64,000 nucleotides of DNA from Frankia alni ACN14a (GTDB lineage Bacteria > Actinomycetota > Actinomycetes > Frankiales > Frankiaceae). Location: positions 5,822,962 to 5,886,961 of the forward strand of contig NC_008278.1 of assembly GCF_000058485.1 (NCBI RefSeq). Reading direction: 5' to 3'. The notes under the pieces are model-generated. The model was not told the DNA's origin. It made no database searches and saw nothing but the letters and a program-made list of their open reading frames with translations. This document shows positions 34,521 to 44,329 of the stretch, one piece after another (the first letter of the stretch is position 1; each line of letters begins with the position of its first letter). The position numbers and the translations under genes are program-made.

Positions 34521-37500
34521 TCAGGGCTTCGGCTCCAGGGCAGGCGTGGGGGACGGTACGGGAGTCGGCTCCGGCGCCGGAAGCGGAGTCGGAACCGAGG
34601 TCCCGGAAGTGGTCCACGTGATCGTGACCTCACCGTTGCCGCCGTTGACGGTGCCGGAGTTGGCTCCGGTCGCCAGGGCTGGGTTCACGATGCTCGATGC
34701 GGCGAACGAGCTCCCGCCGGCGCCCCCGGCGCCGGCGCCCCCGTAGCCGCCGAAGGTGCCGCCGCCCCCGGCGCCGCCACCACCACCGAAGTACCCGCCG
34801 CCCGCGCCGCCGCCCGCGCCACCACCGGATGTGGTGGCGGTCGGGTTCGAGCAGGCGGGGGTGTACGTGCCGTTGCAGGGTTTGTTTCCGGCTCCGCCGG
34901 TCCCGCCGGCTCCGGAGATGCCGTCAGTACCGTCGCCGCCGCAGCGCGGATCGGTCAGCGGGTCACTGGGCGCGGGATTTCCTGCGCCATGGCGGCACGC
35001 GTTCAGTCCCCCGCTGCCTCCCGCCGTCTGGGTGCCGGCCTTGCCCGGAACTCCGGCGTTACCACCATCCACGGTCGCCCCGGCGTCGGTGCCGGCGTCG
35101 CCCCCGGCCCCGCCGAGCGCGTTGCCCTGACCGCCGACGCCGCCGGCGCCGCCGCCGCCGGCGGCGACCAGCACGCGGGTGGAGAGGCCGCAGGCGAGCG
35201 TGGCACACCCACCGGCGGTGACGCGGACGTCGGAGGAGCCGCCGCCGCCGGAGCCGTTGCCACCGTTGGACGCGGTTCCGCCGTTCGCACCGGAGGCGTC
35301 ACCGGGCCCACCTGACACGCCGGTGTTGGACCCACCGAACCCGCCGAGTGCTCCCGATCCGCCGGACGGGCCGTTGCTCATCCCGCCCGAGCGTGACGCC
35401 GCCGTTCCATCGGCGCCTCTACCCGCCACGTCCACCTGCAGGACCCGGCCGCCGGTCAGACCCGTCAGCGTCCCGGTCGCCTGGCCACCGCTGCCGCCGG
35501 GACGCCCGGTGATGTCCCCCGCGGGGGACGGGTGTGCCTCGTCACCAGCGATGAAGTAGTGCCCACCCTGGGCGCCGGTCGCCGTGATCTCGACCGAGCT
35601 CACACCCGCGGGCACGGTGAAGGTGTCCGATCCGACCGTGTCATAGGTGCAGGTCATGGTTGTCGTGCCGGACTGCGCACCGGTCTTCCCACACACCGGT
35701 CCGGCTGGTACGGCCGGCGCGGGGGCGATCGCAATTCCCACCGGTCGTTCACCGACGGAAATGGGGGCTCCGGCGGTGTTGGTTGCCACGTCGATCGGCG
35801 TCACCGAATTACTGTCGCGGTTGACGGCGTAGGCGGCTACGCCGTCCGGTGTGACCGCAATGGCGAACGGCTCGACACCCCCTGTCGAAATTGTAGCGCC
35901 AGGGGTGTTGGTGGCCACGTCGATCGGCGTCACCACGTTGTCCCGTTCGTTGGTGACGTACAGAGTCCTGCCGTCGGGCGTGATCGCGATTCCGACGGGG
36001 CGGTCGCTCACCGGAATTGCTTTTCCTGCGGTGTTGGTGGCCACGTCGATCGGCGTCACCGTGGCGCTGCCTGCGTTGGCGTTGTCGGTGACGTACACGG
36101 TCTTTCCGTCGGGTGTGATCGTAACCCACTGCGGGTTGTTCCCGGCGGGGATCGGCGTGCCGGCAGTGTTGGAGGCCACGTCGATCGGCGTCACCGTGTT
36201 GCTTGCGGCGTTGGCGACATAGGCGGTCCGACCGTCGGGCGTGATCACGATACCGTGCGCGTCGTTACCCACCGGGATGCGGGCGCGGGGAGTGCCCGTG
36301 GCCACGTCGATCGGCGTCACGTCATTGCTGGCGTTGTCCACGACGTAGGCGGTCCTGCCATTGGGAGTCACCGCGACTCCGAACGGGAACCGCCCAACCG
36401 GGATCGGCGTACCGGGAGTGTTGGTCGCGACGTCGATCGGCGTCACCGTGTTGTCGGCCCGGTTCGTCACATAAACCGTCTTGCCGTCAGGCGTGACGGT
36501 AAGCCCTCTGGGGCTCGCGCCGACCCTGATCGGGGTGCCAGCGGTGTTGGTGGTGACGTCGATCGGCGTCACCGTGTTACCGGTGTTGTTGATCACGTAA
36601 GCAGTGGCCGCGGCCGGCTTCGTGCCAGGGCCCTGCGTCGGCCCCGAGGTCGGAGTCGACGTCGGAGTCGACGTCGGGGACGTAGGCGACGCGGAGGGAC
36701 TGGTCGACGGGGTGGGGCTGGGCGACGCAGAGGTACCCCAGCTGATGGTGACCTGGCCGTTCCCGGTGTTGACGGTCCCGGTGTTGACACCGGTGGTCAG
36801 AACGGCAGAGGTCACCGCGGCGGACGTGAAGGAGCTGCCGCCACCGCCACCGGCACCCGCGCCGCCGCCACCGATGCTGGTGCCACCGCCGCCCGAACCT
36901 CCACCGCCGCCGAAGTACCCGCCACCGCCGCCGCCACCAGCGCCACCGCCCGATTCCGTGTCATCAGGGTTCCGGCAGGGCGGGTTGTGCTCACCCAGGC
37001 AGGCCTGGTTTCCCACGCCTCCGACGCCGCCCGTGCCGGCGGCGCCATCAGCGCCGTCACCGCCGAAACGCGGATCGTTGGGATCGGGGGGAGGCGGCGC
37101 CGCGTGCCGTCCAGGGTTGAGCCCCCCGGCCCCGCCCGCGGTCTGGCCGCCACCGCCCCCAGGAGCCCCCGGATGGCCACCGTCGACGACGGCACCACCA
37201 GCAGCGCCGGCAGCACCGCCACCAGCGCCGCCCGCGCCGCCCAGCGCGTAGCCCTGGCCACCCGTGCCGCCACCGCCGCCGCCGCCCGCGCCGACCAGCA
37301 CTCGATCCGCCAGACCACACGTCAGTGCCGCGCAGCCAGCAGCGGCGACCCGGACATCCGAGGAACCGCCGCCGCCGGCGCCGTTGCCGCCGTTGTTACT
37401 CGCGGTCCCGCCGTCGGAGCCGCCAGCGTCCCCCTTGACGCTGGCCACACCTCCGTTGGAGCCGCCGAAACCTCCCACGGCACCCTGCCCTCCGGACGGC

Positions 37501-37970
37501 CCGTTGTTCTTTCCGCCCGAGCGGCTGGCAGCGGTGCCGTCGGCGCCCTTGCCGGCGACGTCGACCTGCAGTACCCGGCCCGACGGCAGACCCGTGATCG
37601 TGCCGGACGCCTGGCCGCCGCCCCCACCGGCGCGGCCGGTGACATCTCCCACCGGCGAGCCACCGTGAGCAGCGTCACCGGCAACAAAATAGTGGCCGCC
37701 CTGGGCGCCGACCGCCGTGATCTGAACCCACCGTGCACCCGTGGGGATCGTGAAGGTGTCCGACCCGACCGTGTTGTAGGTGCACGTCGTCCCGCTGAGG
37801 ACACCCGATTTCCCACACGGCGACGGCGAAGAAGGTTCGCAGCCGGTCAGCCCCAGACTCAGCACCATGCCCAGCACCGAAACGGACCACGCGACGACAT
37901 GACGACGTGGTAGGACTATGCGTCTCCGTCGACAGCGTGTTCGCGATCCAAGAAAACCTGCCAAGTTCAA
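34521..37970 (-). CDS. Giant lipoprotein: glycine-rich domain, YVTN beta-propeller, glycine-rich domain
   Basis: From the TTG at 37970 the protein has 1,149 residues. A lipoprotein signal ends in SLGLTGC. Residues 52-415 form a first glycine-rich domain (CTYNTVGSDTFTIPTGARWVQITAVGAQGGHYF opening). A TSPTSTPT-type linker follows. About 460-765 are seven units of roughly 42 residues, each containing TPIDVATNT...VTPDGKTVYVTN, a YVTN-type seven-bladed propeller. About 770-1,120 repeat the first domain nearly copy for copy, and the end is a PEPTPVPSP tail without a sortase motif. It should be anchored outside the membrane. Ligand is unknown. No ATG or GTG is well placed, so the start is uncertain. 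Confidence 0.8.
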   Translation of the reverse strand: MNLAGFLGSRTRCRRRRIVLPRRHVVAWSVSVLGMVLSLGLTGCEPSSPSPCGKSGVLSGTTCTYNTVGSDTFTIPTGARWVQITAVGAQGGHYFVAGDAAHGGSPVGDVTGRAGGGGGQASGTITGLPSGRVLQVDVAGKGADGTAASRSGGKNNGPSGGQGAVGGFGGSNGGVASVKGDAGGSDGGTASNNGGNGAGGGGSSDVRVAAAGCAALTCGLADRVLVGAGGGGGGGTGGQGYALGGAGGAGGGAAGAAGGAVVDGGHPGAPGGGGGQTAGGAGGLNPGRHAAPPPPDPNDPRFGGDGADGAAGTGGVGGVGNQACLGEHNPPCRNPDDTESGGGAGGGGGGGYFGGGGGSGGGGTSIGGGGAGAGGGGGSSFTSAAVTSAVLTTGVNTGTVNTGNGQVTISWGTSASPSPTPSTSPSASPTSPTSTPTSTPTSGPTQGPGTKPAAATAYVINNTGNTVTPIDVTTNTAGTPIRVGASPRGLTVTPDGKTVYVTNRADNTVTPIDVATNTPGTPIPVGRFPFGVAVTPNGRTAYVVDNASNDVTPIDVATGTPRARIPVGNDAHGIVITPDGRTAYVANAASNTVTPIDVASNTAGTPIPAGNNPQWVTITPDGKTVYVTDNANAGSATVTPIDVATNTAGKAIPVSDRPVGIAITPDGRTLYVTNERDNVVTPIDVATNTPGATISTGGVEPFAIAVTPDGVAAYAVNRDSNSVTPIDVATNTAGAPISVGERPVGIAIAPAPAVPAGPVCGKTGAQSGTTTMTCTYDTVGSDTFTVPAGVSSVEITATGAQGGHYFIAGDEAHPSPAGDITGRPGGSGGQATGTLTGLTGGRVLQVDVAGRGADGTAASRSGGMSNGPSGGSGALGGFGGSNTGVSGGPGDASGANGGTASNGGNGSGGGGSSDVRVTAGGCATLACGLSTRVLVAAGGGGAGGVGGQGNALGGAGGDAGTDAGATVDGGNAGVPGKAGTQTAGGSGGLNACRHGAGNPAPSDPLTDPRCGGDGTDGISGAGGTGGAGNKPCNGTYTPACSNPTATTSGGGAGGGAGGGYFGGGGGAGGGGTFGGYGGAGAGGAGGSSFAASSIVNPALATGANSGTVNGGNGEVTITWTTSGTSVPTPLPAPEPTPVPSPTPALEPKP
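35725..36600 (-). repeat. Seven tandem propeller units of about 126 bp
   Basis: Each unit contains GTCGATCGGCGTCACC-like sequence (plus strand) at a spacing close to 126 bp and encodes one YVTN blade. The DNA identity at these points is high, so copy number may change by recombination. Confidence 0.8.
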
Positions 37971-38333
37971 GCACCCTCTTAGCTATGCACCCCGAAACAG
38001 ACTCCAGGGGCCAGAATTGTTTTTGTCAGACCGGATACGCACACGGTGCGGTCTGATCGGCGCGCCGCATTCCTCGCGGGAAGGTCGCCGGCCCGAAACG
38101 GCACCGGCTGTCCCGCGCGATGCCATTCCAGGTCGTCGGTCGCTCAGTCAGACGCAGACGAGGAGCTGACGGTGTCCTCGGTAACCGTCCAGGGTCGGGC
38201 GACGGTGGGACACCGGTCGGCGGACGATCCGTTCCACGGTTCTGAGACCGCGGGTGCCCTCATGCGACAGGGCATCGGGCGGCGGCGCTTCGGAGCCGGG
38301 GCCGCCGCCCGCGGACCACGAGGTTGGGTGTCC
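37971..38333. promoter_or_regulatory. Upstream region of the YVTN lipoprotein gene
   Basis: This 363-bp region is AT-richer near 37,980-38,030 than the surrounding genes, as expected of a promoter reading leftward. A 7-bp inverted repeat TCAGACC...GGTCTGA lies at 38026-38056. No gene is evident. Confidence 0.45.
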
Positions 38334-39404
38334 TCAGACGCCGTCGTTGGCGCACAGCGCCCAGACGTCGGAGTAGGTGCTCGGTGAGCTCATGCCTCCG
38401 GTGTGGGTGAAGGCCGTCCAGTACGCCGCCGTGGTGGTCCCGTTACTCACCGGATTACCGCTCGAGTCGCTGGGGAAGCTTCCGTTGAGGTGGTCGCCGC
38501 CTGAGCCTGGTCCGGTGAAGTCGGTCGTGGTGACGCTACCCCCGCTGATGGCAGCGCCCCCGCTGATCAACTTGCCGTCCCCGCTGGGGCAGTTGACCGT
38601 CACCTTCTGGCCCGTGCTCCCCGCCGTCGGACCGCTCGCCTCGCTGTAGTGCACCTTCACGGTGACACCACTGATGTTGATGTTACTTCCGCTGCAGATC
38701 GCGTAGACATAGGTCTCATTGGTGCTGTTGGTGCCGTTGGCCCACCCGACGGCGGTCCAGGAGTCGGGATTGGTCTCGCCATTGGCCGCGGCCTTCAGCC
38801 CGAAGTCATGCGCGGAGTTGTTGAAGGTCGGGAAGCTGGCGATCGGCTTGAAGTCGCCGACACTGGCCGGAGTGGCACGCGCACCGCCGCCCAGCAGGAT
38901 CGTGTTCGCCGGGCAGGTGGCGGTAACCCGACCCACCGTCGTCGCCGCGGTGGGTGCGTTGACCTTGTTCATGACCACCTGGGTGTGATTGATCAGACTG
39001 CTGGTGAAGCACACCGCGAAGGGGGTCGTGGAGAAGGAACTGTCGGCCTGGCCGCCGCTTCCACCGATCCCGAGCCAGTGGGTCACGTCGGTGCCGACGA
39101 CCCCGGTGGAACCGGTGTACTCGGAGGTACCGTCCGAGCTGGGCGAAGTACCCATCACATGGTTGCCGTTGCCGGTGCCGGTGGCCTGGTTGATCCCACC
39201 TCCGGAGATCAGGCCGCTGCTGCAGTCCGCGTGGGTCGAGATCTCTGAGTTCGCGGTCGAGGGACCACTGGTAGCTCCAGGTGATTTCACCGTGACAGCC
39301 ACGGTGTTGGCGTACGCCGCGGTCGGGATGGCCACGGCCAACGCGGCACCCAGGACGAGGACGGTTCCCGCTGTGCGCGTACGCACGGACAGATGTGCTC
39401 TCAC
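38334..39404 (-). CDS. Secreted protein of unknown function
   Basis: From the GTG at 39404, preceded by GAAGG, the protein has 356 residues. A Sec signal peptide (TRTAGTVLVLGAALAVAIPTAAYA) is followed by a threonine/serine/glycine-rich mature protein with no other membrane segment. Motifs recur: CSSGLISGGG, CPANTILLGGGA and CPSGDGKLISGGA, each followed by a long loop and ending near W or Y-x-x-C, so it appears to contain three related beta-type modules. I do not recognise the family. Confidence 0.75.
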   Translation of the reverse strand: MRAHLSVRTRTAGTVLVLGAALAVAIPTAAYANTVAVTVKSPGATSGPSTANSEISTHADCSSGLISGGGINQATGTGNGNHVMGTSPSSDGTSEYTGSTGVVGTDVTHWLGIGGSGGQADSSFSTTPFAVCFTSSLINHTQVVMNKVNAPTAATTVGRVTATCPANTILLGGGARATPASVGDFKPIASFPTFNNSAHDFGLKAAANGETNPDSWTAVGWANGTNSTNETYVYAICSGSNINISGVTVKVHYSEASGPTAGSTGQKVTVNCPSGDGKLISGGAAISGGSVTTTDFTGPGSGGDHLNGSFPSDSSGNPVSNGTTTAAYWTAFTHTGGMSSPSTYSDVWALCANDGV

Positions 39405-39946
39405 GTCAACCTTCGCGTCAGGGGTGTGGTGCGGGCAGATGCGCCCATGCACACCGGAAGGACAAAGTCCGAGGGGGGCACGGGTTGTGCGACGCTGCAC
39501 CAGGTCCGCAGATGCGGCCACATCGACGGTAATCGAGCCGCATCCACGTCGAACTTCTAGTCCGTGTGTCGCTCCGTGTCAAGAGGAGTCACGAATCGGA
39601 ACTGCCCTCGATCTTGCAGTCGGACCGCCTCGGGCGCCAGCACGACTGGTCGAGCAGCCGCCCAGGGGGGATCGCTACGGGTGCGGCGCGACCAGAGTGT
39701 GGATCTGGTTGTGATTACCGTGGTCGTTACGTCGTGATCAGTTTGGCTATTCACTGGAATGTTGCGGATGAAATTGGGCGTGAGTTGATCTCGTCGTATC
39801 TGCCGGGGATCGGTTCGGTCCGTATCCCCTCCGGTCATGGATGTAGTTCCGACTGATCCTGGTTGTAGGCCCCGAAATTGCCGTCGCCGGGTCTCCACGC
39901 GGCTCCCGACCAGGGACGATGCAGAGTAAGGACCGAACCAGAAAGA
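39405..39946. other. Long intergenic region with a local GC dip
   Basis: This 542-bp stretch lies between the antiporter stop and the secreted protein start. Around 39,700-39,800 the GC content drops clearly below the neighbourhood. A plus-strand open frame there (YVVISLAIHWNVADEIGREL) has protein-like look but no identifiable homology, start or ribosome binding site. It may be a transferred or decayed fragment. Confidence 0.4.
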
Positions 39947-41215
39947 TCATCCATTGGCTTCGCGCATCTCAGGATGGCGAGCTGTCGCGGCCGCGTACCA
40001 GCGTCCGTAGCGCCGAGCGCCCCACGGCGCGGTGAGGCCGTGCAGAACCACACTCATACCAACAGTCAGCATCACCACCGGGACGATCTGGTGCTGTTCG
40101 GGCAGACCACTGGTGGCGACCAGGTCCGCGAAGACGATCGACGCCAGCCCGCGTGGCCCGAACCAGCCGACATACGCCACGGTCTGGGGTGCGACCTTTG
40201 ATCCACACAACGAGACGGCGACCGGAATCATCCGAATGACAGTCAGACTGAGCAGCCCGTAGATGACCACCGTCCAGGTCGTGTGTTCGAGGGCGGGTGC
40301 CAGGAACAGGGCGCCGAACAGCACAAAGCTCACGGAGACACCGAGCTGGGCGACATCCTGCGGCATCTGTTGCGCCGCGGCCAGGCTCTCGCGCGCGATC
40401 AGGCCGGCCACGAGGCCGGCGGCCCATGCTGCGATGAAGCCGCTGCCGTCGATCAGGTCAGCCAGCACGTAGGCCAGCGTCGCCGTGGCCAGCAGCGCGA
40501 CCGACTGCCACGGCCGGCTGGACCAGCCTTTGTTCATCGACCACCGTAGGGCCAGGGCGCCACCGGCGCCCAGTGCCACCCCGATGGCGCCGGAGGCCAC
40601 CAGGGCGCGCAGAAACACCGACGCGGCGTGTCCGCGGCCGGCGGTCTGTTCTTCCTCCTGCGCCAGGGCCAGAAAGATGGTCACGAACGGAAGGGCCAGG
40701 CCATCGTTGAGGCCGCCTTCGACATTCAGTGCATGTCGGATCAGCGGAGGAACCCGCTGGTTGTTGATGACCGGCAGCCCAAGTGCCGAGTCAGTGGGCG
40801 CCAGTATGGCCGCCAGCAGCCCCGCCTCCCATATGCCGAGGCCGGGGAACAGCACCGACGCCAGCACCCAGCCGACGGCGATGGTCAGTGGGAACCCGAT
40901 TCCCAGCAGCCGGCCGGGTAGCGGCGCCTCCGTCACCCAGGAACCCAGGCCGGCCCCCATGGCGTCAGTGAACAGCACGAGGACGAGGGTCAGTTCCAGG
41001 ACGGCGCCGACGCCGTGCTCACCGACGGACGAGGTGATCAGTCCCGCGACCTGTTCGCTGGCCAGCAGGCCGGCCGCGGTGAACACCAACGCGCCGCTGA
41101 TCGGCGTCTGCCCCAGGCGCTGATCCACCAGCGCGTAGGCCATCAGCGTCACCGCCACGACCGCGACTGCGGAGTCCAATGCTGTGCTCCCGTCCGGCGG
41201 CAACTGCGCGACCAT
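39947..41215 (-). CDS. CPA1-family cation/proton antiporter
   Basis: From the ATG at 41215 the protein has 422 residues and about 12 hydrophobic helices. It contains LVLFTDAMGAGL and LAPTDSALGLPVINNQRVPPLIRHALNVEGGLNDGLALP, where the D and ND-type acidic residues of the Na+/H+ exchanger core are visible, and late YVGWFGPRGLASIVFADLV. It probably exchanges Na+ or K+ for protons. Sequence upstream of 41215 could extend the protein slightly, but no better start is seen. Confidence 0.9.
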   Translation of the reverse strand: MVAQLPPDGSTALDSAVAVVAVTLMAYALVDQRLGQTPISGALVFTAAGLLASEQVAGLITSSVGEHGVGAVLELTLVLVLFTDAMGAGLGSWVTEAPLPGRLLGIGFPLTIAVGWVLASVLFPGLGIWEAGLLAAILAPTDSALGLPVINNQRVPPLIRHALNVEGGLNDGLALPFVTIFLALAQEEEQTAGRGHAASVFLRALVASGAIGVALGAGGALALRWSMNKGWSSRPWQSVALLATATLAYVLADLIDGSGFIAAWAAGLVAGLIARESLAAAQQMPQDVAQLGVSVSFVLFGALFLAPALEHTTWTVVIYGLLSLTVIRMIPVAVSLCGSKVAPQTVAYVGWFGPRGLASIVFADLVATSGLPEQHQIVPVVMLTVGMSVVLHGLTAPWGARRYGRWYAAATARHPEMREANG

Positions 41216-41439
41216 AGTGTGGGCGATCGAGTAGGTCCGCAAGACGATCAGGACCCTGCTCGAACGTCTTTCAGCACCAACCCGAGAGCACCATCCGCCT
41301 CCTCGGTCAAACCGGCCCGGCCCTCGATCCCGAATGCCTGTAGCCAGAACCCGACCATTCAAGATCTGTACTGGCTGTAAAAGCGGCGGTTGCCTCGACG
41401 CCGCGTGGGCACCTCTGCCGTAGCAGACGGGAGGGCTAC

Positions 41440-42270
41440 ATGTGCAGGTGGATGGGGTACCGGGGCGAGCCGATCGTCCCACGGGTGTTGTTGTACGAGC
41501 CTGAAAGATCGCTGATTGCCCAGAGTGTCAGACATGGTCCGGACCTGCTCGAACCGAACGGCGACGGGACCGGTCTGGGCTGGTACAGCCGGCGCAGGAC
41601 CCCGGCCATCTTCCACAGCGACTCACCCGCGTGGGGTGATGAGAACTTTCGGGAACTGGCCGACGAGATCTGTTCCCCGATGTTCCTCGCGCACGTGCGG
41701 GCGGGTACCGGAACGCCGGTACAGAAGACGAACTGCCATCCGTTCCGCTACCAGAAGTGGCTTTTCGTGCACAACGGATACATCGACGGCTTCGACCTGC
41801 TTCGCCGCGACCTGCTGATGGCCGTCCGCCCTGACCTGTTCGCCAACATAAAGGGCTCCACGGATTCCGAGGTGATGTTCCACCTTGCTCTGACGTTCGG
41901 GCTGGAGGAAGACCCCGTCGGGGGGTTGGAACGAATGGCCGGTTTCGTCGAGAGCGCCGGAGCCGCCGCGGGGGTTGCCGAGCCCCTGCAGATGACGGTC
42001 GGACTGGCCGACGGCGAGACACTGTTCGCCGCCAGATACGCCAGCGGGCCGGTGGTCAACACTTTGTACATGTCTGAGAGCGTCGACGCGATCCGGATGC
42101 TCTACCCCGAGCACGAACGTCTGCGGCGCATACCCGCCCACGCTCGCGCAGTCCTTTCGGAGCCGCTGAGCGAGCTACCGGGGGTGTGGCGGGAGATACC
42201 CCCGTCCACGGCACTCGTCATCACCGACACGCCACACCAGCGCCCCTTCCGACCACAGCAGCCCGGGTAA
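41440..42270 (+). CDS. Class II glutamine amidotransferase (YafJ-like)
   Basis: This protein has 276 residues. The catalytic cysteine is residue 2 (MCRWMGYRGEP) after removal of the initiator methionine. Typical further elements are GDGTGLGWYS, FLAHVRAGTGTPVQKTNCHPF, FVHNGYIDGF and STDSEVMFHLAL. This is the N-terminal-nucleophile glutaminase fold of the GATase_4/YafJ type, which can stand alone as an amidase. The physiological substrate is unknown. It precedes the GH15 gene by 166 bp. Confidence 0.9.
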   Translation: MCRWMGYRGEPIVPRVLLYEPERSLIAQSVRHGPDLLEPNGDGTGLGWYSRRRTPAIFHSDSPAWGDENFRELADEICSPMFLAHVRAGTGTPVQKTNCHPFRYQKWLFVHNGYIDGFDLLRRDLLMAVRPDLFANIKGSTDSEVMFHLALTFGLEEDPVGGLERMAGFVESAGAAAGVAEPLQMTVGLADGETLFAARYASGPVVNTLYMSESVDAIRMLYPEHERLRRIPAHARAVLSEPLSELPGVWREIPPSTALVITDTPHQRPFRPQQPG

Positions 42271-42436
42271 GCAGAGTGCAGCTGCCCCGGTTTCTCGGTG
42301 GCGCCGTCCGGCGGTTGTCATGGCGGCCGTCCCTGCCACCTGCGGTGAAGGTGCGGTGGTGGTCCACGGGACGGAGGATGGACGTTGGGGCCGTCGGGCC
42401 TGCTCATGGTCTGTGACGACCGCGGGAGGAACCACC

Positions 42437-44290
42437 ATGGACGACTACCCACCGATCGCGGATCACGGGCTTGTGGGCGACCTGCAGACCGCGGCGCTGG
42501 TCGCCGCCGACGGCACCCTGGACTGGTGGTGCACCCCGCGGTTCGACTCGCCGAGTGTCTTCGCCTCGTTGCTCGACAGCGATCGGGGCGGTTACTGCCG
42601 CCTGGCCGCTGATCTCGGCCAGGCCCACGAGGCCGGCGTCCGGCAGCTCTACCTGACCGATACCGCCGTGCTCGTCACCCGGTTCATGGCCCCGGGCGGG
42701 GTGGGCGAGGTGCTCGACTTCATGGAGCCCGACCCCTCGACCACCCCGTCGGCGCGGCATCGGCTGATCCGGGTCGCCCGGGTGGTTCGCGGCAGTCTGC
42801 CTTTCGAGTTGGTCTGCCGGCCGCGGTTCGACTACGGTCGCGCGTCCCACACGTTGCGCCAGCTCGACGACGGATCGGTGGTGTTCCACGGTCCTGACAT
42901 GGATCTGCACGTGCAGGCGACCGCCCCGATCGCGTTCCATCCGGACGGCCACGACGTCTCCGCGCGCTTCACCCTCGACGCCGGCGAGCTGGCCGCGGTC
43001 GTCCTCACCAGCGACAGCGGTGACGCCGCCGCCCGCGACGGACGCCCCGGCGGTCCGCCGCCCACCATGCAGGCGATCACCGCCTCCTTCGACGCCTGCC
43101 GCGCCTTCTGGCTGACCTGGCTGCGCGCCTCCCGTTACCGAGGCCGGTGGCAGGAGATGGTCACCCGTTCGGCGATCACCCTGAAACTGCTCACCTACGC
43201 TCCCACCGGCGCTCCCATCGCCGCCGCCACGATGGGTCTGCCCGAGCAGATCGGCGGCGAACGCAACTGGGACTACCGGTACACCTGGATCCGCGACGCC
43301 TCCCTGTCGGTCCACGCCCTGACCACTCTCGGCTTCACCGACGACGCGAACGCCTACCGCCGCTGGCTACGCGAGCGCCTCGACGCCGGCTGGACCGCGT
43401 CCGGTGAACCGCTTCAGATCATGTACCGCGTCGACGGGGAACCCCACCTGACCGAGGAGATCCTCGACCATCTGGAGGGCTACCGCCGCTCCGCGCCGGT
43501 CAGAGCCGGCAACGCCGCCGCCGACCAGATTCAGCTCGACATCTACGGCGAGGCCGCCTACGCCCTCGCCGAGGCGAGGGACATCGGCGGAATCCGCGGC
43601 TGGAACGCCTTCACCGCCGTCATCGACTGGCTCACCGACCACTGGGACCGCCCGGACGAAGGTATCTGGGAAACTCGCGGCGGCCGGCAGAACTTCACCT
43701 ACAGCCGACTCATGACCTGGGTCGCCTTCGACCGGGCCATCGGCTTCGCGACCGCCTACTCCCGTCCCGCCGACCTCACCCGCTGGCAGACGGCCCGCGA
43801 CACGGTCTTCCGGCAGATCATCGACCGTGGCTGGAACGACAAGCGCCGTGCGTTCGTCCAGCACTACGACACCGACGTCGTCGACGCCTCCCTGCTGCTC
43901 ATGCCCCGCGTCGGCTTTATCGACCCGAAAGACCCCGACTGGCTGAGCACGCTCGACGCCATGAGCGACGAACTCGTCAGTGACAGCCTCGTCTACCGCT
44001 ACAACCCCGCCGCGTCCCCCGACGGCCTGCGGGGCTCCGAGGGCACCTTCAACCTCTGCAGCTTCCTCTATGTGCAGGCCCTCGCCCGCGCCGGGCGCCT
44101 CGACCAGGCCCGCTACGCCTTCGACAAGATGCTCACCTACGCCAACCATGTCGGCCTGTTCGCCGAGGAGATCGGACCGTCCGGTGAACAGCTCGGCAAT
44201 TTTCCCCAGGCCTTCACGCACCTCGCGCTCATCGACGCCGCCATCGCCCTCGACGAGGAGCTCGACCGCGCCGAGCACCCGGCTCGCTGA
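42437..44290 (+). CDS. Glycoside hydrolase family 15 (trehalase/glucoamylase-like)
   Basis: From the ATG at 42437, preceded by GGGAGGA, the protein has 617 residues. The N-terminal beta-domain begins YPPIADHGLVGDLQTAALVAADGTLDWWC. The (alpha/alpha)6 domain includes NWDYRYTWIRDASLSVHAL, the likely general acid in DEGIWETRGG, and the likely base in AEEIGPSGEQLGNFPQAFTHLALI. This bacterial branch contains trehalases and other alpha-glucosidases; cytoplasmic, as no signal peptide is seen. Next to a MFS pump gene, 39 bp downstream. Confidence 0.92.
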   Translation: MDDYPPIADHGLVGDLQTAALVAADGTLDWWCTPRFDSPSVFASLLDSDRGGYCRLAADLGQAHEAGVRQLYLTDTAVLVTRFMAPGGVGEVLDFMEPDPSTTPSARHRLIRVARVVRGSLPFELVCRPRFDYGRASHTLRQLDDGSVVFHGPDMDLHVQATAPIAFHPDGHDVSARFTLDAGELAAVVLTSDSGDAAARDGRPGGPPPTMQAITASFDACRAFWLTWLRASRYRGRWQEMVTRSAITLKLLTYAPTGAPIAAATMGLPEQIGGERNWDYRYTWIRDASLSVHALTTLGFTDDANAYRRWLRERLDAGWTASGEPLQIMYRVDGEPHLTEEILDHLEGYRRSAPVRAGNAAADQIQLDIYGEAAYALAEARDIGGIRGWNAFTAVIDWLTDHWDRPDEGIWETRGGRQNFTYSRLMTWVAFDRAIGFATAYSRPADLTRWQTARDTVFRQIIDRGWNDKRRAFVQHYDTDVVDASLLLMPRVGFIDPKDPDWLSTLDAMSDELVSDSLVYRYNPAASPDGLRGSEGTFNLCSFLYVQALARAGRLDQARYAFDKMLTYANHVGLFAEEIGPSGEQLGNFPQAFTHLALIDAAIALDEELDRAEHPAR

Positions 44291-44329
44291 CCGCCGGCAG
44301 CGCGACGGGAAGCGAGGTACGCGGCGACC

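Noticed and set aside
35532-37913. 793-residue rightward open frame over the YVTN protein
   Set aside because: It repeats HVDRRHRV because the propeller repeats are read in antisense; no signal peptide or domains.
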